Shown: positions 24,594-34,195 of the stretch, one piece after another
Layout of the letters: each line of letters opens with the position of its first letter
Position numbering within the stretch: the first letter of the stretch is position 1
NCBI RefSeq assembly: GCF_011762185.1
Contig: NZ_JAASQJ010000005.1
Coordinates: forward strand, 62,001 to 126,000
From: Dyadobacter arcticus
GTDB taxonomy: Bacteria; Bacteroidota; Bacteroidia; Cytophagales; Spirosomataceae
Length of the DNA stretch: 64,000 bases
Reading direction: 5' to 3'
Notes under the pieces: generated by a model
The model's input: the letters and a program-made list of their open reading frames with translations, nothing else
Databases searched by the model: none
What the model was told of the DNA's origin: nothing
Translations under genes and position numbers: made by a program

Positions 24594-26354
24594 TTACCGC
24601 TTCAAAACCCGATTAACTTCTTCCACCGAAACCCGGTCAGGCATGTTCCCGAATTGCTGCCGCACAAAAGTCAGCAACTGCGCCATTTCCTCAGAATTGA
24701 TAAAATCATGCTTTGGCATTAAGTCATTGTAAGGTTTTCCTAAAACCTTGATTTCACCTTCCAAACCATTCGCCACAACCTGGATCAGTTTCCTTTTATC
24801 CTCAGTAACCCACTCAGAATTGACCAAAGGAGGAAAACGACTGCCATCACCCAGCCCATTTCCCTGGTGGCAAGGTGTGCAGTAAGTATTGTAAATTTTT
24901 TGCCCGGCCACTTTGGTTTCTTTATCCAGGTTATCATCAATTTCGTGCGGTGTGCGGATATTCCCATTCAGCTTATGTTTCTCCATTGCTGCAAGCTGCG
25001 CAGTTCCAAATGATTTTTTGTTTCCCTTAAACATCACCCGCCAGATCTTCCCTTTCTTTGAATCCGTAATGTAAAGCGACCCATCCGGGCCCTGCGCCAA
25101 TCCCATCGGACGGGCTTTGGCGTCGCTCACATTAATAATCGGGTCCATACCCGCAAAACCATCTGCAAAAACTTCCCATTTCTCGGAAAACTTACCATTT
25201 ACCCAGGGAACAAAACATACGAAAAAACCGGCCTGCGGATAAGGGGCGCGGTTTGTGGATCCATGGAATGCGATGAATGCACCATTTTTATAGCGTTCCG
25301 GAAATTGATTTCCAGTGTAAAACATAATGTCATTCGGCGCCCAATGTCCAGGAAAACCAATGATCGGGTTTTGGTATTTAGCTCCCTCCGCTTCCTTTTT
25401 ACCATCGCCTCCATACTCCGGGTTAAGCATTTTCTTACCCTTCATTTGATCAAAAAAGTAATAAGGCCAGCCGAGATTAGTACCTTGGGTTACTTTCACG
25501 AATTCTTCAGCAGGTAAAACGGCGCTTTGCCAGGATGAAAAATATTCTGGAAACAGCCTGCGCAGATTGTCCCGACCGTGCACAACCGCATAAAGATTTT
25601 GATCTGCACTATTCCAGCGCATTCCTACAATGCTTCTCAAACCCGTAGCAAAAAGACTTCCGTCCGCTTGCGTCTGATTTAGTTTATCCGCGCTAAATTT
25701 CCAGATGCCGCCATGTTTTTCGAGATCCGGACATGGCGTTAAGCCGACGTTTCCGGGCTTACCGCCTGGTGAATTCACCATATCCTGGCAAGCATCGGAA
25801 GGTGCCCCAAAAGGAACATACAGATTTCCTTTATTGTCAAATGCCATTGGTTTAGTAATGTGCCAATGCGTCCCATGTTCGTGATCGTCGGTTAAGACAG
25901 TTTCATATTTTTCGCCCGGTAACAGCTGGCCGGGGATCAGTTTGCTGCGATAAACAACCAGTGAAGAACTATAATAGAGATAACCATTGTGAATCGTAAT
26001 CCCGTTTGCAAGGCTGCTCTGATCCTTGTAAGTCCCGAAGTTTTTAATGATATCTGCCTTTCCGTCGCCTGTTGTATCGCGCAGTGCAACCGTTCCTCCC
26101 CCTTGCCCTTTTCCGAAATAGCGCAGCTTGATGTAAATGTCGCCATTTTCATTTACTACAATATGCCGTGCCTGTCCAGTACTGTCCGCGACAACCAGTG
26201 TTTCAAATCCATCGGGTATTGCCAATCCGCCATTATCGGCGTCGCCTGCGGGAAGCCTATCTTCCGGTTTCCTCGCCGCAATGATCAGGATGGTTAGCAG
26301 CCCGAAAATGGATACCTTTTTTAATATTCCTTTTGTTTTTTGATAAAAGTTCAT
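24594..26354 (-). CDS. PQQ-type sugar dehydrogenase fused to cytochrome c
   Basis: From the ATG at 26354 (586 residues; the upstream in-frame ATG at 26402 lies inside the previous gene) there is a signal peptide. A six-bladed glucose/sorbosone-dehydrogenase-like propeller follows (about 45-445, HEHGTHWHITKPMAFD, GLRSIVGMRWN, NLGWPYYFFDQ). A C-terminal cytochrome c domain carries the haem site YCTPCHQGNG. The enzyme probably oxidises a sugar or alcohol in the periplasm and passes electrons through the attached haem. It starts 5 bp after the amidohydrolase gene. Confidence 0.87.
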   Translation of the reverse strand: MNFYQKTKGILKKVSIFGLLTILIIAARKPEDRLPAGDADNGGLAIPDGFETLVVADSTGQARHIVVNENGDIYIKLRYFGKGQGGGTVALRDTTGDGKADIIKNFGTYKDQSSLANGITIHNGYLYYSSSLVVYRSKLIPGQLLPGEKYETVLTDDHEHGTHWHITKPMAFDNKGNLYVPFGAPSDACQDMVNSPGGKPGNVGLTPCPDLEKHGGIWKFSADKLNQTQADGSLFATGLRSIVGMRWNSADQNLYAVVHGRDNLRRLFPEYFSSWQSAVLPAEEFVKVTQGTNLGWPYYFFDQMKGKKMLNPEYGGDGKKEAEGAKYQNPIIGFPGHWAPNDIMFYTGNQFPERYKNGAFIAFHGSTNRAPYPQAGFFVCFVPWVNGKFSEKWEVFADGFAGMDPIINVSDAKARPMGLAQGPDGSLYITDSKKGKIWRVMFKGNKKSFGTAQLAAMEKHKLNGNIRTPHEIDDNLDKETKVAGQKIYNTYCTPCHQGNGLGDGSRFPPLVNSEWVTEDKRKLIQVVANGLEGEIKVLGKPYNDLMPKHDFINSEEMAQLLTFVRQQFGNMPDRVSVEEVNRVLKR

Positions 26355-26359
26355 GGTAA

Positions 26360-27610
26360 TTAATATTTCTGCTTTTTCGCTCCCAAACCATTCAAATCCC
26401 ATACTATTTTGCCGTCACGGATTGTCATTTCAACTTCCAATTTTTTAGTACCTGTAATACTGTTACCGCCCGAATCCGTAAATCCAAACTCCCCTTCCCT
26501 CACCCGGAATATCGCAAGGTCAGCCGCTCCGCCGACTTTCAGATTTCCCAACTCCTCATGCCCAATCGCCTTCGCCGGGTTCCAGGTCGCGATTTGAACA
26601 ACCTGTTCCAATGATAATCCCAATGCCATAAACTTGGACATTACATTTGCCATATCTTTCATCCCTGAATTCATGCTGAAACGGTGGAGATCAGTCCCGA
26701 AAGAATTAGGATAAAAACCTTGTCTCACAGCAGGCATTGCCTGATCAAACCAGAAACCCGCGCCTCCATGTCCTAAGTCAAATAGAATACCTCGTTTCTT
26801 TGCTTCCAATACAAACAGCCTCACTTTCCCGTCGTCTCCAATAATCGGCATCCGCTCTTTGATATTTTCAAAAGAATGGGTGATCATATCTCCCGGCCGC
26901 ATTTTGGCCAATTGGTATTCCAATGGATATTCCGGCAAGTGACATTCTACAAACAATGGTTTTTTGGATTTTGAAGCTGCTATAATAGCCCGATCAAATG
27001 GCTTCCAGTCTTTGCCATTATAGTGTCCGATCTTCACGCCGACAATGTTTTCAGGATATTTCAAAATCAATGCAGCCGTAGAATCCGCATTCATATCTTC
27101 CAGGTTTTGCTCCCTTGCCGCGCCCGTCATCCCTTCACCTGATATGTTCAAAAAAGCCAATATCCTCGTTTTGGATTGATCGATAACCTGCTTCTGAAAA
27201 AGAGGAAAATTACGCCAGCCGGAGGTACCCGCATCAACAACAGTAGTTACGCCTGCCCTGAATGTGAAATCATCGGGAGAAACGCTATTAACGCCATTTG
27301 CAAATAATCCAGCTTCCGGACCGACAAAAACATGGGTATGCGTATCAATAAAACCCGGGGTAATGTACAAGTCTTTGGCATCAATGATTTTGGAAGCAGA
27401 ATCCGGAATTGAACTGGCAATCTTGATGATTTTCCCTTTGTCAATCAGAATGTCCAGCACTTTATCCACTTGATTACCTGGATCAATCACATGACCACCA
27501 CGAATAAGTATCTCATATCGCTGCCCAAAAACACCGCTCATGCTCACCAGGACAATTGCCAGCGCAAAGATGCTTTTCCGTAAAAAAATAATCATATCAA
27601 AAGCCATCAT
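26360..27610 (-). CDS. amidohydrolase/deacetylase-family metallohydrolase, copy B
   Basis: The 416-residue protein has a signal peptide (VLVSMSGVFGQ) and an amidohydrolase TIM barrel. The metal site includes HTHVFVG, VGVKIGHYNG (candidate carboxylated lysine), ITHSFEN, FDLGHGGAG and GTDLHRF. It is a tandem paralogue of the next gene upstream. The family contains dihydroorotase- and N-acyl-amino-acid-deacetylase-like enzymes; the substrate here is unknown. Export to the periplasm and linkage to a sugar dehydrogenase suggest scavenging of an amide compound. Confidence 0.87.
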   Translation of the reverse strand: MMAFDMIIFLRKSIFALAIVLVSMSGVFGQRYEILIRGGHVIDPGNQVDKVLDILIDKGKIIKIASSIPDSASKIIDAKDLYITPGFIDTHTHVFVGPEAGLFANGVNSVSPDDFTFRAGVTTVVDAGTSGWRNFPLFQKQVIDQSKTRILAFLNISGEGMTGAAREQNLEDMNADSTAALILKYPENIVGVKIGHYNGKDWKPFDRAIIAASKSKKPLFVECHLPEYPLEYQLAKMRPGDMITHSFENIKERMPIIGDDGKVRLFVLEAKKRGILFDLGHGGAGFWFDQAMPAVRQGFYPNSFGTDLHRFSMNSGMKDMANVMSKFMALGLSLEQVVQIATWNPAKAIGHEELGNLKVGGAADLAIFRVREGEFGFTDSGGNSITGTKKLEVEMTIRDGKIVWDLNGLGAKKQKY

Positions 27611-27673
27611 TCACTCATTCATCATTCATTCATTCACTCATTCAAAATTCACTCATTCAAAATTCACTCATTT
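27607..27673. repeat. short tandem repeat between tandem amidohydrolase genes
   Basis: The region is built of TCATTC/ACTCATTC units, including about two and a half copies of a 15-bp unit AAAATTCACTCATTC. On the coding (minus) strand it reads as repeated GAATGAGTGA, giving many overlapping ATGA start-stop motifs. It contains the upstream gene's stop and reaches the downstream gene's start. Confidence 0.8.
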
Positions 27674-28948
27674 CTCCGTCTCCCACCCCGCCGACGCCGT
27701 CCCATTCAAATCCCAGACAATCTTACCTGACCGTAAAGTCAGTTCCGCTTCCAGTTTTTTGTCGCCTTTCATTTTCAATCTTCTAGTATCCAGAAAACCA
27801 AAATCGCCTTTTCTGATATTAAAAACGGTCACATCAGCCTCGGAACCAACCGACAAAGTTCCCAGATCAGGACGTTTGATAACTTGCGCGGGATTCCAGG
27901 TAACGCGCAAAATCGCTTCTGGCAGCGACATACCCATATTCAGAAATTTCGAAATAATATTATCCAGACCTTTCATACCGCCATTCATGCTTTCAGTATG
28001 TAAATCGGTACTGATCACATTTGCTTTAAAACCTTGCTGCAAGGATGGTATCGCCTGCCGCCATGCAAAAGCGCCGCCGCCGTGACCCACGTCGAAGATC
28101 AATCCTTTTTTCTGAACCTCGAAAATGAATGGTTTTACTTTCCCATTTTCATCAACAACCGTCTCGCGGTTTTGCGGTCCGTGCGCGTAGGTATGCGTGA
28201 AAATATCACCCGGACGGAGATATTCTTTGAAAAGCTTTTCAATAGATAACGGTGGCTGGTGTTCTCCAAAATCAACCATTACCGGCACATCCGCCAGCTT
28301 TCCAGCTTCCACCGCCTTCTGAACCTGCGAGTAATCCCCCCAATAATGCGCGGCCTTAATGCCGACAATGATGTTTGGAAAAAGCCTTTTAATCATATTC
28401 GCCACCATTACCGGGTTCATATCCGACAAATCCTGCTCTTCGTAGCGGCTCGCCATCCCGGTACCAACAATATTAAGCAGTGCCAAAACCCTGGTTTGCG
28501 CTTTATCGATCGTTTGCGCTTTGAATGTCCTGAAATTCCGCCAGCCCGAAGAACCGGCATCCACTACCGTAGTAACGCCGGTCCTGAATGTAAATCCGTC
28601 CGGCGGCAAACTTGTGGAAGCATTGGCAATGTATGCATCCGGGGTAGTACCATTAAAAACATGGGCATGCATGTCGATAAATCCGGGAGCGACGTAAAAA
28701 CCTTTGACGTCAACCACTTTCTTGGCTGTATTTGCGGGAATGTCTTTTGCAACTTTCACAATTTTTCCAGCTGCAATGGCGACGTCCATTTCGCTATCAA
28801 TGCTGTTTTTAGGATCAATTACGTGTCCGCCTTTCAAGAGCAGGTCGATATCCTGGGCGGAGGAGCAGGAAGTAATCAGAAGAATTAGCAGGTATGTCGG
28901 TATTATAACACGGCGAATATTTGGCCAATTATTCAATCGAGAGAACAT
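27668..28948 (-). CDS. amidohydrolase/deacetylase-family metallohydrolase, copy A
   Basis: The 426-residue protein has a signal peptide (LLITSCSSAQ, possibly a lipoprotein at SC) and the same barrel as copy B. Metal and catalytic segments are HAHVFNG, VGIKAAHYWGD, FTHTYAHG, FDVGHGGGAF and STDLHTE. At the position where I would expect a VHIG motif in related deacetylases the sequence reads VDFGEHQPP. Copies A and B share GFTFRTGVTTVVDAGSSGWRNF-like blocks (with small differences), so they arose by duplication. Confidence 0.87.
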   Translation of the reverse strand: MFSRLNNWPNIRRVIIPTYLLILLITSCSSAQDIDLLLKGGHVIDPKNSIDSEMDVAIAAGKIVKVAKDIPANTAKKVVDVKGFYVAPGFIDMHAHVFNGTTPDAYIANASTSLPPDGFTFRTGVTTVVDAGSSGWRNFRTFKAQTIDKAQTRVLALLNIVGTGMASRYEEQDLSDMNPVMVANMIKRLFPNIIVGIKAAHYWGDYSQVQKAVEAGKLADVPVMVDFGEHQPPLSIEKLFKEYLRPGDIFTHTYAHGPQNRETVVDENGKVKPFIFEVQKKGLIFDVGHGGGAFAWRQAIPSLQQGFKANVISTDLHTESMNGGMKGLDNIISKFLNMGMSLPEAILRVTWNPAQVIKRPDLGTLSVGSEADVTVFNIRKGDFGFLDTRRLKMKGDKKLEAELTLRSGKIVWDLNGTASAGWETEK

Positions 28949-29064
28949 TATTCCATGAGTTTAGGATAGACCGAATTCTCAATCCATTTGAGAATGTGAT
29001 TTAAACAAAAATCCCGGTAGGTGCAAGTGAATTGTGTACGTGCACGCAATTTTTCCTAATCCCT

Positions 29065-31281
29065 TTACGATTGAATATCCAATGCCATCGCGGGATCTGT
29101 AATACCTGGCTTACCTGTTTCTACCCGGCCGGCAAAACGGCGTAAATAGCTACCTTCATTTTTCAATTTGACAGAGAAATCGTACCAGTTTCCACTAGCC
29201 GCCAGCAACCAGGTTTGCTGAAAACTTGCATTGCCTGTCACTTTCGCATCCCATGGGCCCTTATAATCATAAGCATTCGAGACAATGCTTATATCCAAGG
29301 CCGCTTTATTTCCAGATTGAACTATAATCGCAACCCCGCCCTTTCTGGAATCGTATTTCACAAGAATTTCAGCCTCGGGCACATTGGTATTTCCTGAAAA
29401 ATGTCTGAAATAACCATTGGGACCATAAACTTCCAGGTTATACTCGCCACCGTCGGCCGAGAAGAGCCAGTCGTCGGTCAGAGATTTGTTGGGTTCGACG
29501 GTATAGCGCTTCGGAATCCTTTCTAAATGTTTCAGGTCGTAAACATGAAAAACTGCGCCGGCCTTTCCTGTATTGGTGAATAGCAAATTTATCTTCTTCA
29601 CATCCCTGTCCACTTTGGCCTGCGTATTCAACTCATATGGTAACGCCCTGGAAAACTTTGTTCCCTTTTCCTGAAAAAGTGGCATAACCGTCGCGGGAGC
29701 CACAGCTTGTGGTAATTGCTTGGAAGCCGTTTCCAGATCTTCGTAATTCGCTGTTGCTGGCAATTCCGGGAAACGCGGGTCATTGGGATTTACAAAATCA
29801 AATGCCGAGCTAAGGTCACTGCTCACCGTGCGATGCCAGGGCGTGATAGCAGGAAGATGAATGTTAAAACGCTTTTCAAGAAACTGCCCAACCGAAGTAT
29901 GGTCTGCCACCTGCGAATCTACCCAGCCGCCTTTGCTCCAAGGCGAAATAATGTACATGGGCACTCTCGGCCCCATTCCCCACGGACGTAGCGTACCGGA
30001 AATGGTATCTCTTTTATCCTGATAAACGCGCTTTCTTACTGGCCCGCCTTTGGCCATATCATCGGCATGGAAGGGATTCGGGAATTCGGCCGTGCCATTT
30101 TTATTGTTAAAATACATTCCCAAAAGCTCTACCGTCGACTTCCCTGCCAAACTTCCATCGGCATTGTAGGAAGGCACCGCCGGAGCAGGTAAATGGTCGA
30201 ATAACCCGTCGTTTTCATCGAAAGTCAGGAAGAAAACCGTTTTGCTCCAAACCTCAGGATTGGAGGTAATTGCCGTTAATACCTGATGTGTAAAGTCGCC
30301 TCCACGGTTGGGGCTTGACGGTCCGCTTGGATGCTCGGATTGGCTTTGCGAAGGCAGAATCCAGCTTACCTGCGGCAATTTATTTTCTTTAACGTGTTTT
30401 GTAAGATCGTCCAGCGACCAATGTTTCATGCCATTTTCATGGATCGGAGACCCGGGTTTGGCATTGCGGAAACTTTCAAAAGCCAGACAGCCGTGCATTG
30501 CACCGTCCCAGTTATCCTTGGGATCCTGATAAATCCGCCAGCTGATCCCGGCTTTTTGCAGAACATCCGGAATGGTATCCCATTTGAATGCATTACCGCG
30601 GTATTTGTAATGTGGCGCCGGTAAGCTCTCGTCCTGCATTACCCAGCACCGCAGGTTTGTAGGTTCAGAATCGGCATCGGTACAATTAATCCCCGCTGCC
30701 CGTTTTTCAGGATTGAAATTGGAACCTGACCAGAAGACAATGCGGTTCGGATCGGTGCCAGTCGCTATTGAGCAATGGTATGCATCGGAAATTGTAAAAG
30801 ATTCAGCCAATGCATATTGGAAAGGGATTTCTTCACGGGTGTAGTAAGCCATTGAAAACGGCGTCTTGAACTGCGGCCAGAATCCATATTTCCCCTGGTT
30901 CCAGGCGGCTTGCGTATCCGGAAAATCATGGGGCGTTCCATGGATCAACGCTGCGTTCATTGTTTTTTTATCTGCACGATAAGGCGGTATAACCTTCTTT
31001 CCATCCGATTGATGAAATGCTCTTTCGCCACTTTCCAGCGGCACAGGAAACCGGTCGCCGAAACCGCGAACACCTTTCATGGTGCCAAAATAATGGTCGA
31101 ACGAGCGGTTTTCCTGCATCAGGATCACCACGTGCTGCACATCATTAATGGATTTGGAAGGATTATATGCATTCACTGCAAGCGCTCTCTGGATCAAAGG
31201 CGGCAGCATATTCAATGCAGCCGCTGCGCCGGTTGCGCTTGCCGAAAGTTGGATGAATTTGCGGCGGTTGAGATTTGGCAT
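29065..31281 (-). CDS. phosphocholine-specific phospholipase C
   Basis: The 738-residue protein starts with a Tat signal (NRRKFIQLSASATG...ALA), so it is exported folded. The phosphoesterase domain has VVILMQENRSFDHYFGTMKGVRGFGDR and LTFDENDGLFDH, typical of PlcN/PlcH. Two DUF756-type C-terminal domains follow (about 545-735). The enzyme hydrolyses phosphatidylcholine-like lipids or their headgroups outside the cytoplasm, releasing phosphate-containing alcohols. It stands alone, downstream of the TPR kinase. Confidence 0.92.
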   Translation of the reverse strand: MPNLNRRKFIQLSASATGAAAALNMLPPLIQRALAVNAYNPSKSINDVQHVVILMQENRSFDHYFGTMKGVRGFGDRFPVPLESGERAFHQSDGKKVIPPYRADKKTMNAALIHGTPHDFPDTQAAWNQGKYGFWPQFKTPFSMAYYTREEIPFQYALAESFTISDAYHCSIATGTDPNRIVFWSGSNFNPEKRAAGINCTDADSEPTNLRCWVMQDESLPAPHYKYRGNAFKWDTIPDVLQKAGISWRIYQDPKDNWDGAMHGCLAFESFRNAKPGSPIHENGMKHWSLDDLTKHVKENKLPQVSWILPSQSQSEHPSGPSSPNRGGDFTHQVLTAITSNPEVWSKTVFFLTFDENDGLFDHLPAPAVPSYNADGSLAGKSTVELLGMYFNNKNGTAEFPNPFHADDMAKGGPVRKRVYQDKRDTISGTLRPWGMGPRVPMYIISPWSKGGWVDSQVADHTSVGQFLEKRFNIHLPAITPWHRTVSSDLSSAFDFVNPNDPRFPELPATANYEDLETASKQLPQAVAPATVMPLFQEKGTKFSRALPYELNTQAKVDRDVKKINLLFTNTGKAGAVFHVYDLKHLERIPKRYTVEPNKSLTDDWLFSADGGEYNLEVYGPNGYFRHFSGNTNVPEAEILVKYDSRKGGVAIIVQSGNKAALDISIVSNAYDYKGPWDAKVTGNASFQQTWLLAASGNWYDFSVKLKNEGSYLRRFAGRVETGKPGITDPAMALDIQS

Positions 31282-31322
31282 AGTTAGGGATGAAGTTATT
31301 GTTGACTTTCTTTTTGTTTTGG

Positions 31323-33236
31323 TTAACCGTTGGCTGAAGCCAACGGGAATTGATTTTGGGTGGTATTTGGTGTCGTGTTTGGGGGTATTAGCACAAAAAA
31401 TGTTGTTCCTTTTCCAGGCTCACTTTCAAACCAGATCTTACCATGGTGCGCTTCCACAATCTGTTTTGAAATATACAATCCCAATCCAAAAGGCTGCTCA
31501 CCAGCCGTACCAGTTCTTTTCGAGGCCGTAAAAGGATCAAATATGTTATCTGCAACTTCGGTGGGAATTCCTAAACCATTGTCTTTCACTGAAATAATGA
31601 TTCCTTCGACGGTTTGTCGTGTCGATACTTCAATGCTCTCTCCGGTTGGGCTGAATTTAATTGCATTAACCACCAGATTATTGACAACCCGCAAAAGCCG
31701 GTCGCGGTCCGCCAGGATTTCGATTTCCACATTATCTTTTAAAATCAACCGCTGATTCTTTTCATTTGCCCTGAATATCAGTAAAGTAATAATCTGTTGC
31801 AAAAATTCGCCGATCCTAATTTTCTCCTTCCTAAGTTCTGACTCTTTGAAATTAAAGTCTGTCGCAAGCAAATCGCCAATCAATTTAATGCAGCTGTTGC
31901 TGGACTCGTAAATGAGTTGAACAAACTCTTTGCGCTCTTCGGCTGAAAGATCATCTTCCAACATTAATGTGCTGATCCCATTAATAGCACCGATTGGATT
32001 TCGCAGGTCGTGTGCCACGATTTTGATTACTTTAGCATAATTCTGATTGCTTAATTCCAATGCATCTGTCGTCGATTCGAGCTGACGAAATTGCATTTTC
32101 AGCACAGCATTCGTCTTTTTAGTTAGCCGCCCGTTCCTCCATAAGAATAAGATACTAAGCAGAGTAAGAGAACAAACCGCAATAAACAGCCGCAAAAGCC
32201 ACGATTTATACAGCGATTTGTCTTGTTCGGATCTAAGTTCCTGATCCTTAACCGCATACTCAATATAGTCAATACCCGAATTTTTATCCAATTCGGCTTG
32301 TTCTTCATAAAGTTTTACCAACTGCTGGCTATAAACGTATGCCTTTGCAGTATCTTTTCGGGCGTCATAATAGTCGAATAATTTTTCACTAATAACCCTG
32401 GCATAAACGCGATAGCCTTTTTGCTTGGTTATTCCTAAGGCCTGTTCGTAATATTCAATTGCAGTAACCGGCTCCATTTCAAGATACAAATCACCAAGCT
32501 GAATCATTATATCCATGCTGAAAAAGAAAAGCTTCATTTGCAAGCTTCTTGCCAGGGTTTCTTTTAATAGTTTGATTCCCTTTTCCCGCTGATTATTGGC
32601 AATGTGGTCATTGGCCTGCAACTGGTCAATGGCTTGCTGCATTCGTACATCGTTGTATTTCAATGCTATAGCCCGGGCCCGCCTGATGTTTTTGTCTCTT
32701 ACTTCTCCCTTGAAATTCTCCGGATACAGAAGCATGTAATTATAAATCGCGAACGAGGTAATGGAGTCGTGCACAATTTTATTCCCTATTGAAAGTGCCT
32801 GCCTGAAATTGCTGAGCGCCTTTTCATCCTTTCCGCTAATGTTGTAAACCATCGCAACATTCATCAGCGTCTGTACAATGTTCGAAGAGTCCCCAATCGC
32901 CGTGTACTGGTTATACGCTATATTGTAATAGCGCAGCGCAAGTTGGAGATTGCCTTTGATGTCGTGTGCAATGCCCAAATTATTATTTGCATCGGCTGTT
33001 CCCTTTGCATACTCCAGACGTACGGCTATATCACGCGATTGGAGCGCATAATAAAAGGTACTGTCTATATTTTGTTCATAAAAAAGAAGTGAAATTTTAT
33101 TCAATGCATCAACATATTGAACACTATCCTTGATTTGAGGAAGCGTCTGTTTCAATTTGCGGATTATCTCTACCTGCCCAAAAGTGGTCTGGACGGTCAA
33201 GAGCAATAAAATCGCGCACAAAAAACGAGTTTTCAT
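31323..33236 (-). CDS. TPR-repeat sensor histidine kinase
   Basis: The 637-residue protein has a signal peptide (TVQTTFGQ) and a periplasmic array of TPR-like helices (about 30-330). One transmembrane helix (LLRLFIAVCSLTLLSILFLW) is followed by a coiled linker, HisKA with KIVAHDLRNPIGAINGIS, and HATPase (NNLVVNAIKFSP, DNGLGIP, FGLGLYISKQIV). This is a common Bacteroidetes design without a PAS domain. The last codons (PLASANG, stop) are supplied by a palindromic repeat. Confidence 0.9.
   Translation of the reverse strand: MKTRFLCAILLLLTVQTTFGQVEIIRKLKQTLPQIKDSVQYVDALNKISLLFYEQNIDSTFYYALQSRDIAVRLEYAKGTADANNNLGIAHDIKGNLQLALRYYNIAYNQYTAIGDSSNIVQTLMNVAMVYNISGKDEKALSNFRQALSIGNKIVHDSITSFAIYNYMLLYPENFKGEVRDKNIRRARAIALKYNDVRMQQAIDQLQANDHIANNQREKGIKLLKETLARSLQMKLFFFSMDIMIQLGDLYLEMEPVTAIEYYEQALGITKQKGYRVYARVISEKLFDYYDARKDTAKAYVYSQQLVKLYEEQAELDKNSGIDYIEYAVKDQELRSEQDKSLYKSWLLRLFIAVCSLTLLSILFLWRNGRLTKKTNAVLKMQFRQLESTTDALELSNQNYAKVIKIVAHDLRNPIGAINGISTLMLEDDLSAEERKEFVQLIYESSNSCIKLIGDLLATDFNFKESELRKEKIRIGEFLQQIITLLIFRANEKNQRLILKDNVEIEILADRDRLLRVVNNLVVNAIKFSPTGESIEVSTRQTVEGIIISVKDNGLGIPTEVADNIFDPFTASKRTGTAGEQPFGLGLYISKQIVEAHHGKIWFESEPGKGTTFFVLIPPNTTPNTTQNQFPLASANG
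31327..31346. repeat. 20-bp palindromic repeat, copy 2
   Basis: CCGTTGGCTGAAGCCAACGG has 9-bp arms around GA. It is the same family as 11089-11108. It forms the 3' end of the TPR kinase coding region. Confidence 0.75.
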
Positions 33237-33384
33237 CGAACTGCAATTTCTAAAATCTAATTGGGCGAACTCTTAGAATAAATATTACAAATTGCATGCT
33301 AAATTGCAAGAGAAAATAACGGTGCAGGGTATAGGAGCGCTCGTGATTTGCCTGAGTGAATTATCCAAAATCAAACAACCCGCT

Positions 33385-34029
33385 ATGAAAATCTTACTCG
33401 CATCATTGTTAGTTCTTCTAGCATCGCTATCGGGCCTGTCACAAACGCTTCGCCCGGATTTGCACAAGCCCGATTTATGGGAAATCAACAATCGCAAAGT
33501 CGAAACTTTTACGGACGGCGACAAAAAAGCGGTGCGGTTCGATGTTGCCGAAGAGGAAGGTTTTATGTTGCTAAAAGATTACACATTCTCCGAGGGAACG
33601 ATTGAATTTGATGCAAAAGGCAAAAATGTCTTACAGCAAAGTTTTGTCGGGATTACCTTCTACGTCCAGGATTTTAAGACGAACGATGTTGTTTATTTCC
33701 GTCCATTCAACTTCATGAATCCGGATACCGTTCGCCGGCCGCGCTCGGTGCAATATGTTTCCATGCCCAATTACCCGTGGGAAAAGCTGAGAGCCGATTC
33801 TCCCGGCAAGTATGAAAATCGCGTAAATCCAGTCCCCAATCCCGATGGCTGGTTTCATGCGAAAATCACGGTGATTGGGAAATCGATTAAAGTTTATGTC
33901 AATAATTCCCCTAAACCAAGTCTGGAAGTAGAAACTCTGGGCAAATTCACATCCGGAAAAATAGGATTTTGGGCTGGGCCAATGTCTGACCCTTCTTTCG
34001 CAAATCTGGAAATTACGCCTGAAAAGTAG
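33385..34029 (+). CDS. exported LamG/DUF1080-like protein
   Basis: I start at the ATG at 33385 (214 residues), which opens a signal peptide KILLASLLVLLASLSGLSQ; an in-frame upstream start at 33292 lacks one. The mature part is a beta-rich concanavalin-A-like fold: FSEGTIEFDAKGKN, SFVGITFYVQD, WFHAKITVIGKSIKVYVNN and SGKIGFWAG. Similar domains bind or hydrolyse carbohydrates (3-keto-disaccharide hydrolase group), but no catalytic residues can be assigned. Confidence 0.75.
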   Translation: MKILLASLLVLLASLSGLSQTLRPDLHKPDLWEINNRKVETFTDGDKKAVRFDVAEEEGFMLLKDYTFSEGTIEFDAKGKNVLQQSFVGITFYVQDFKTNDVVYFRPFNFMNPDTVRRPRSVQYVSMPNYPWEKLRADSPGKYENRVNPVPNPDGWFHAKITVIGKSIKVYVNNSPKPSLEVETLGKFTSGKIGFWAGPMSDPSFANLEITPEK

Positions 34030-34055
34030 GGCAATTTGCGATCATTATCTCTGCA

Positions 34056-34157
34056 TTAGAATGCATCGAACTGCTGCAGCAATCGGCCTTCATTGCCGTT
34101 AATTTTCTCATTTGCACCGGTGGCTTGATTTCTGATTGCATTTTTATGCGTGTCCAT
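34056..34157 (-). CDS. 33-residue peptide frame behind cassette 2
   Basis: An ATG-to-TAA frame encodes MDTHKNAIRNQATGANEKINGNEGRLLQQFDAF. Its leader (CAGTC, AACAATTAAAC, CACAAAACTATGGACAC) and the hairpin before it are homologous to those of the 95-residue gene at 11520. Its start codon lies 342 bp from the start of the cassette's 70-residue gene, exactly as in copy 1. It may be a truncated or divergent version of that second gene. Translation is not proven. Confidence 0.4.
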   Translation of the reverse strand: MDTHKNAIRNQATGANEKINGNEGRLLQQFDAF

Positions 34158-34195
34158 AGTTTTGTGACGGTTTGATTGTTTAATTGTTGGACTGT

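Noticed and set aside
27607..27673. possible CRISPR array
   Set aside because: Units are 6-15 bp with no unique spacers of 25-40 bp, and no cas genes are nearby; it is a simple tandem repeat.
28259..28888. 209-residue frame on the plus strand
   Set aside because: It lies wholly inside the amidohydrolase gene on the other strand, which has clear metal motifs; the frame shows none.
33237..33384. extended N-terminus of the LamG-like gene from 33292
   Set aside because: The upstream 31 residues lack any signal and precede a perfect signal peptide starting at ATG 33385.
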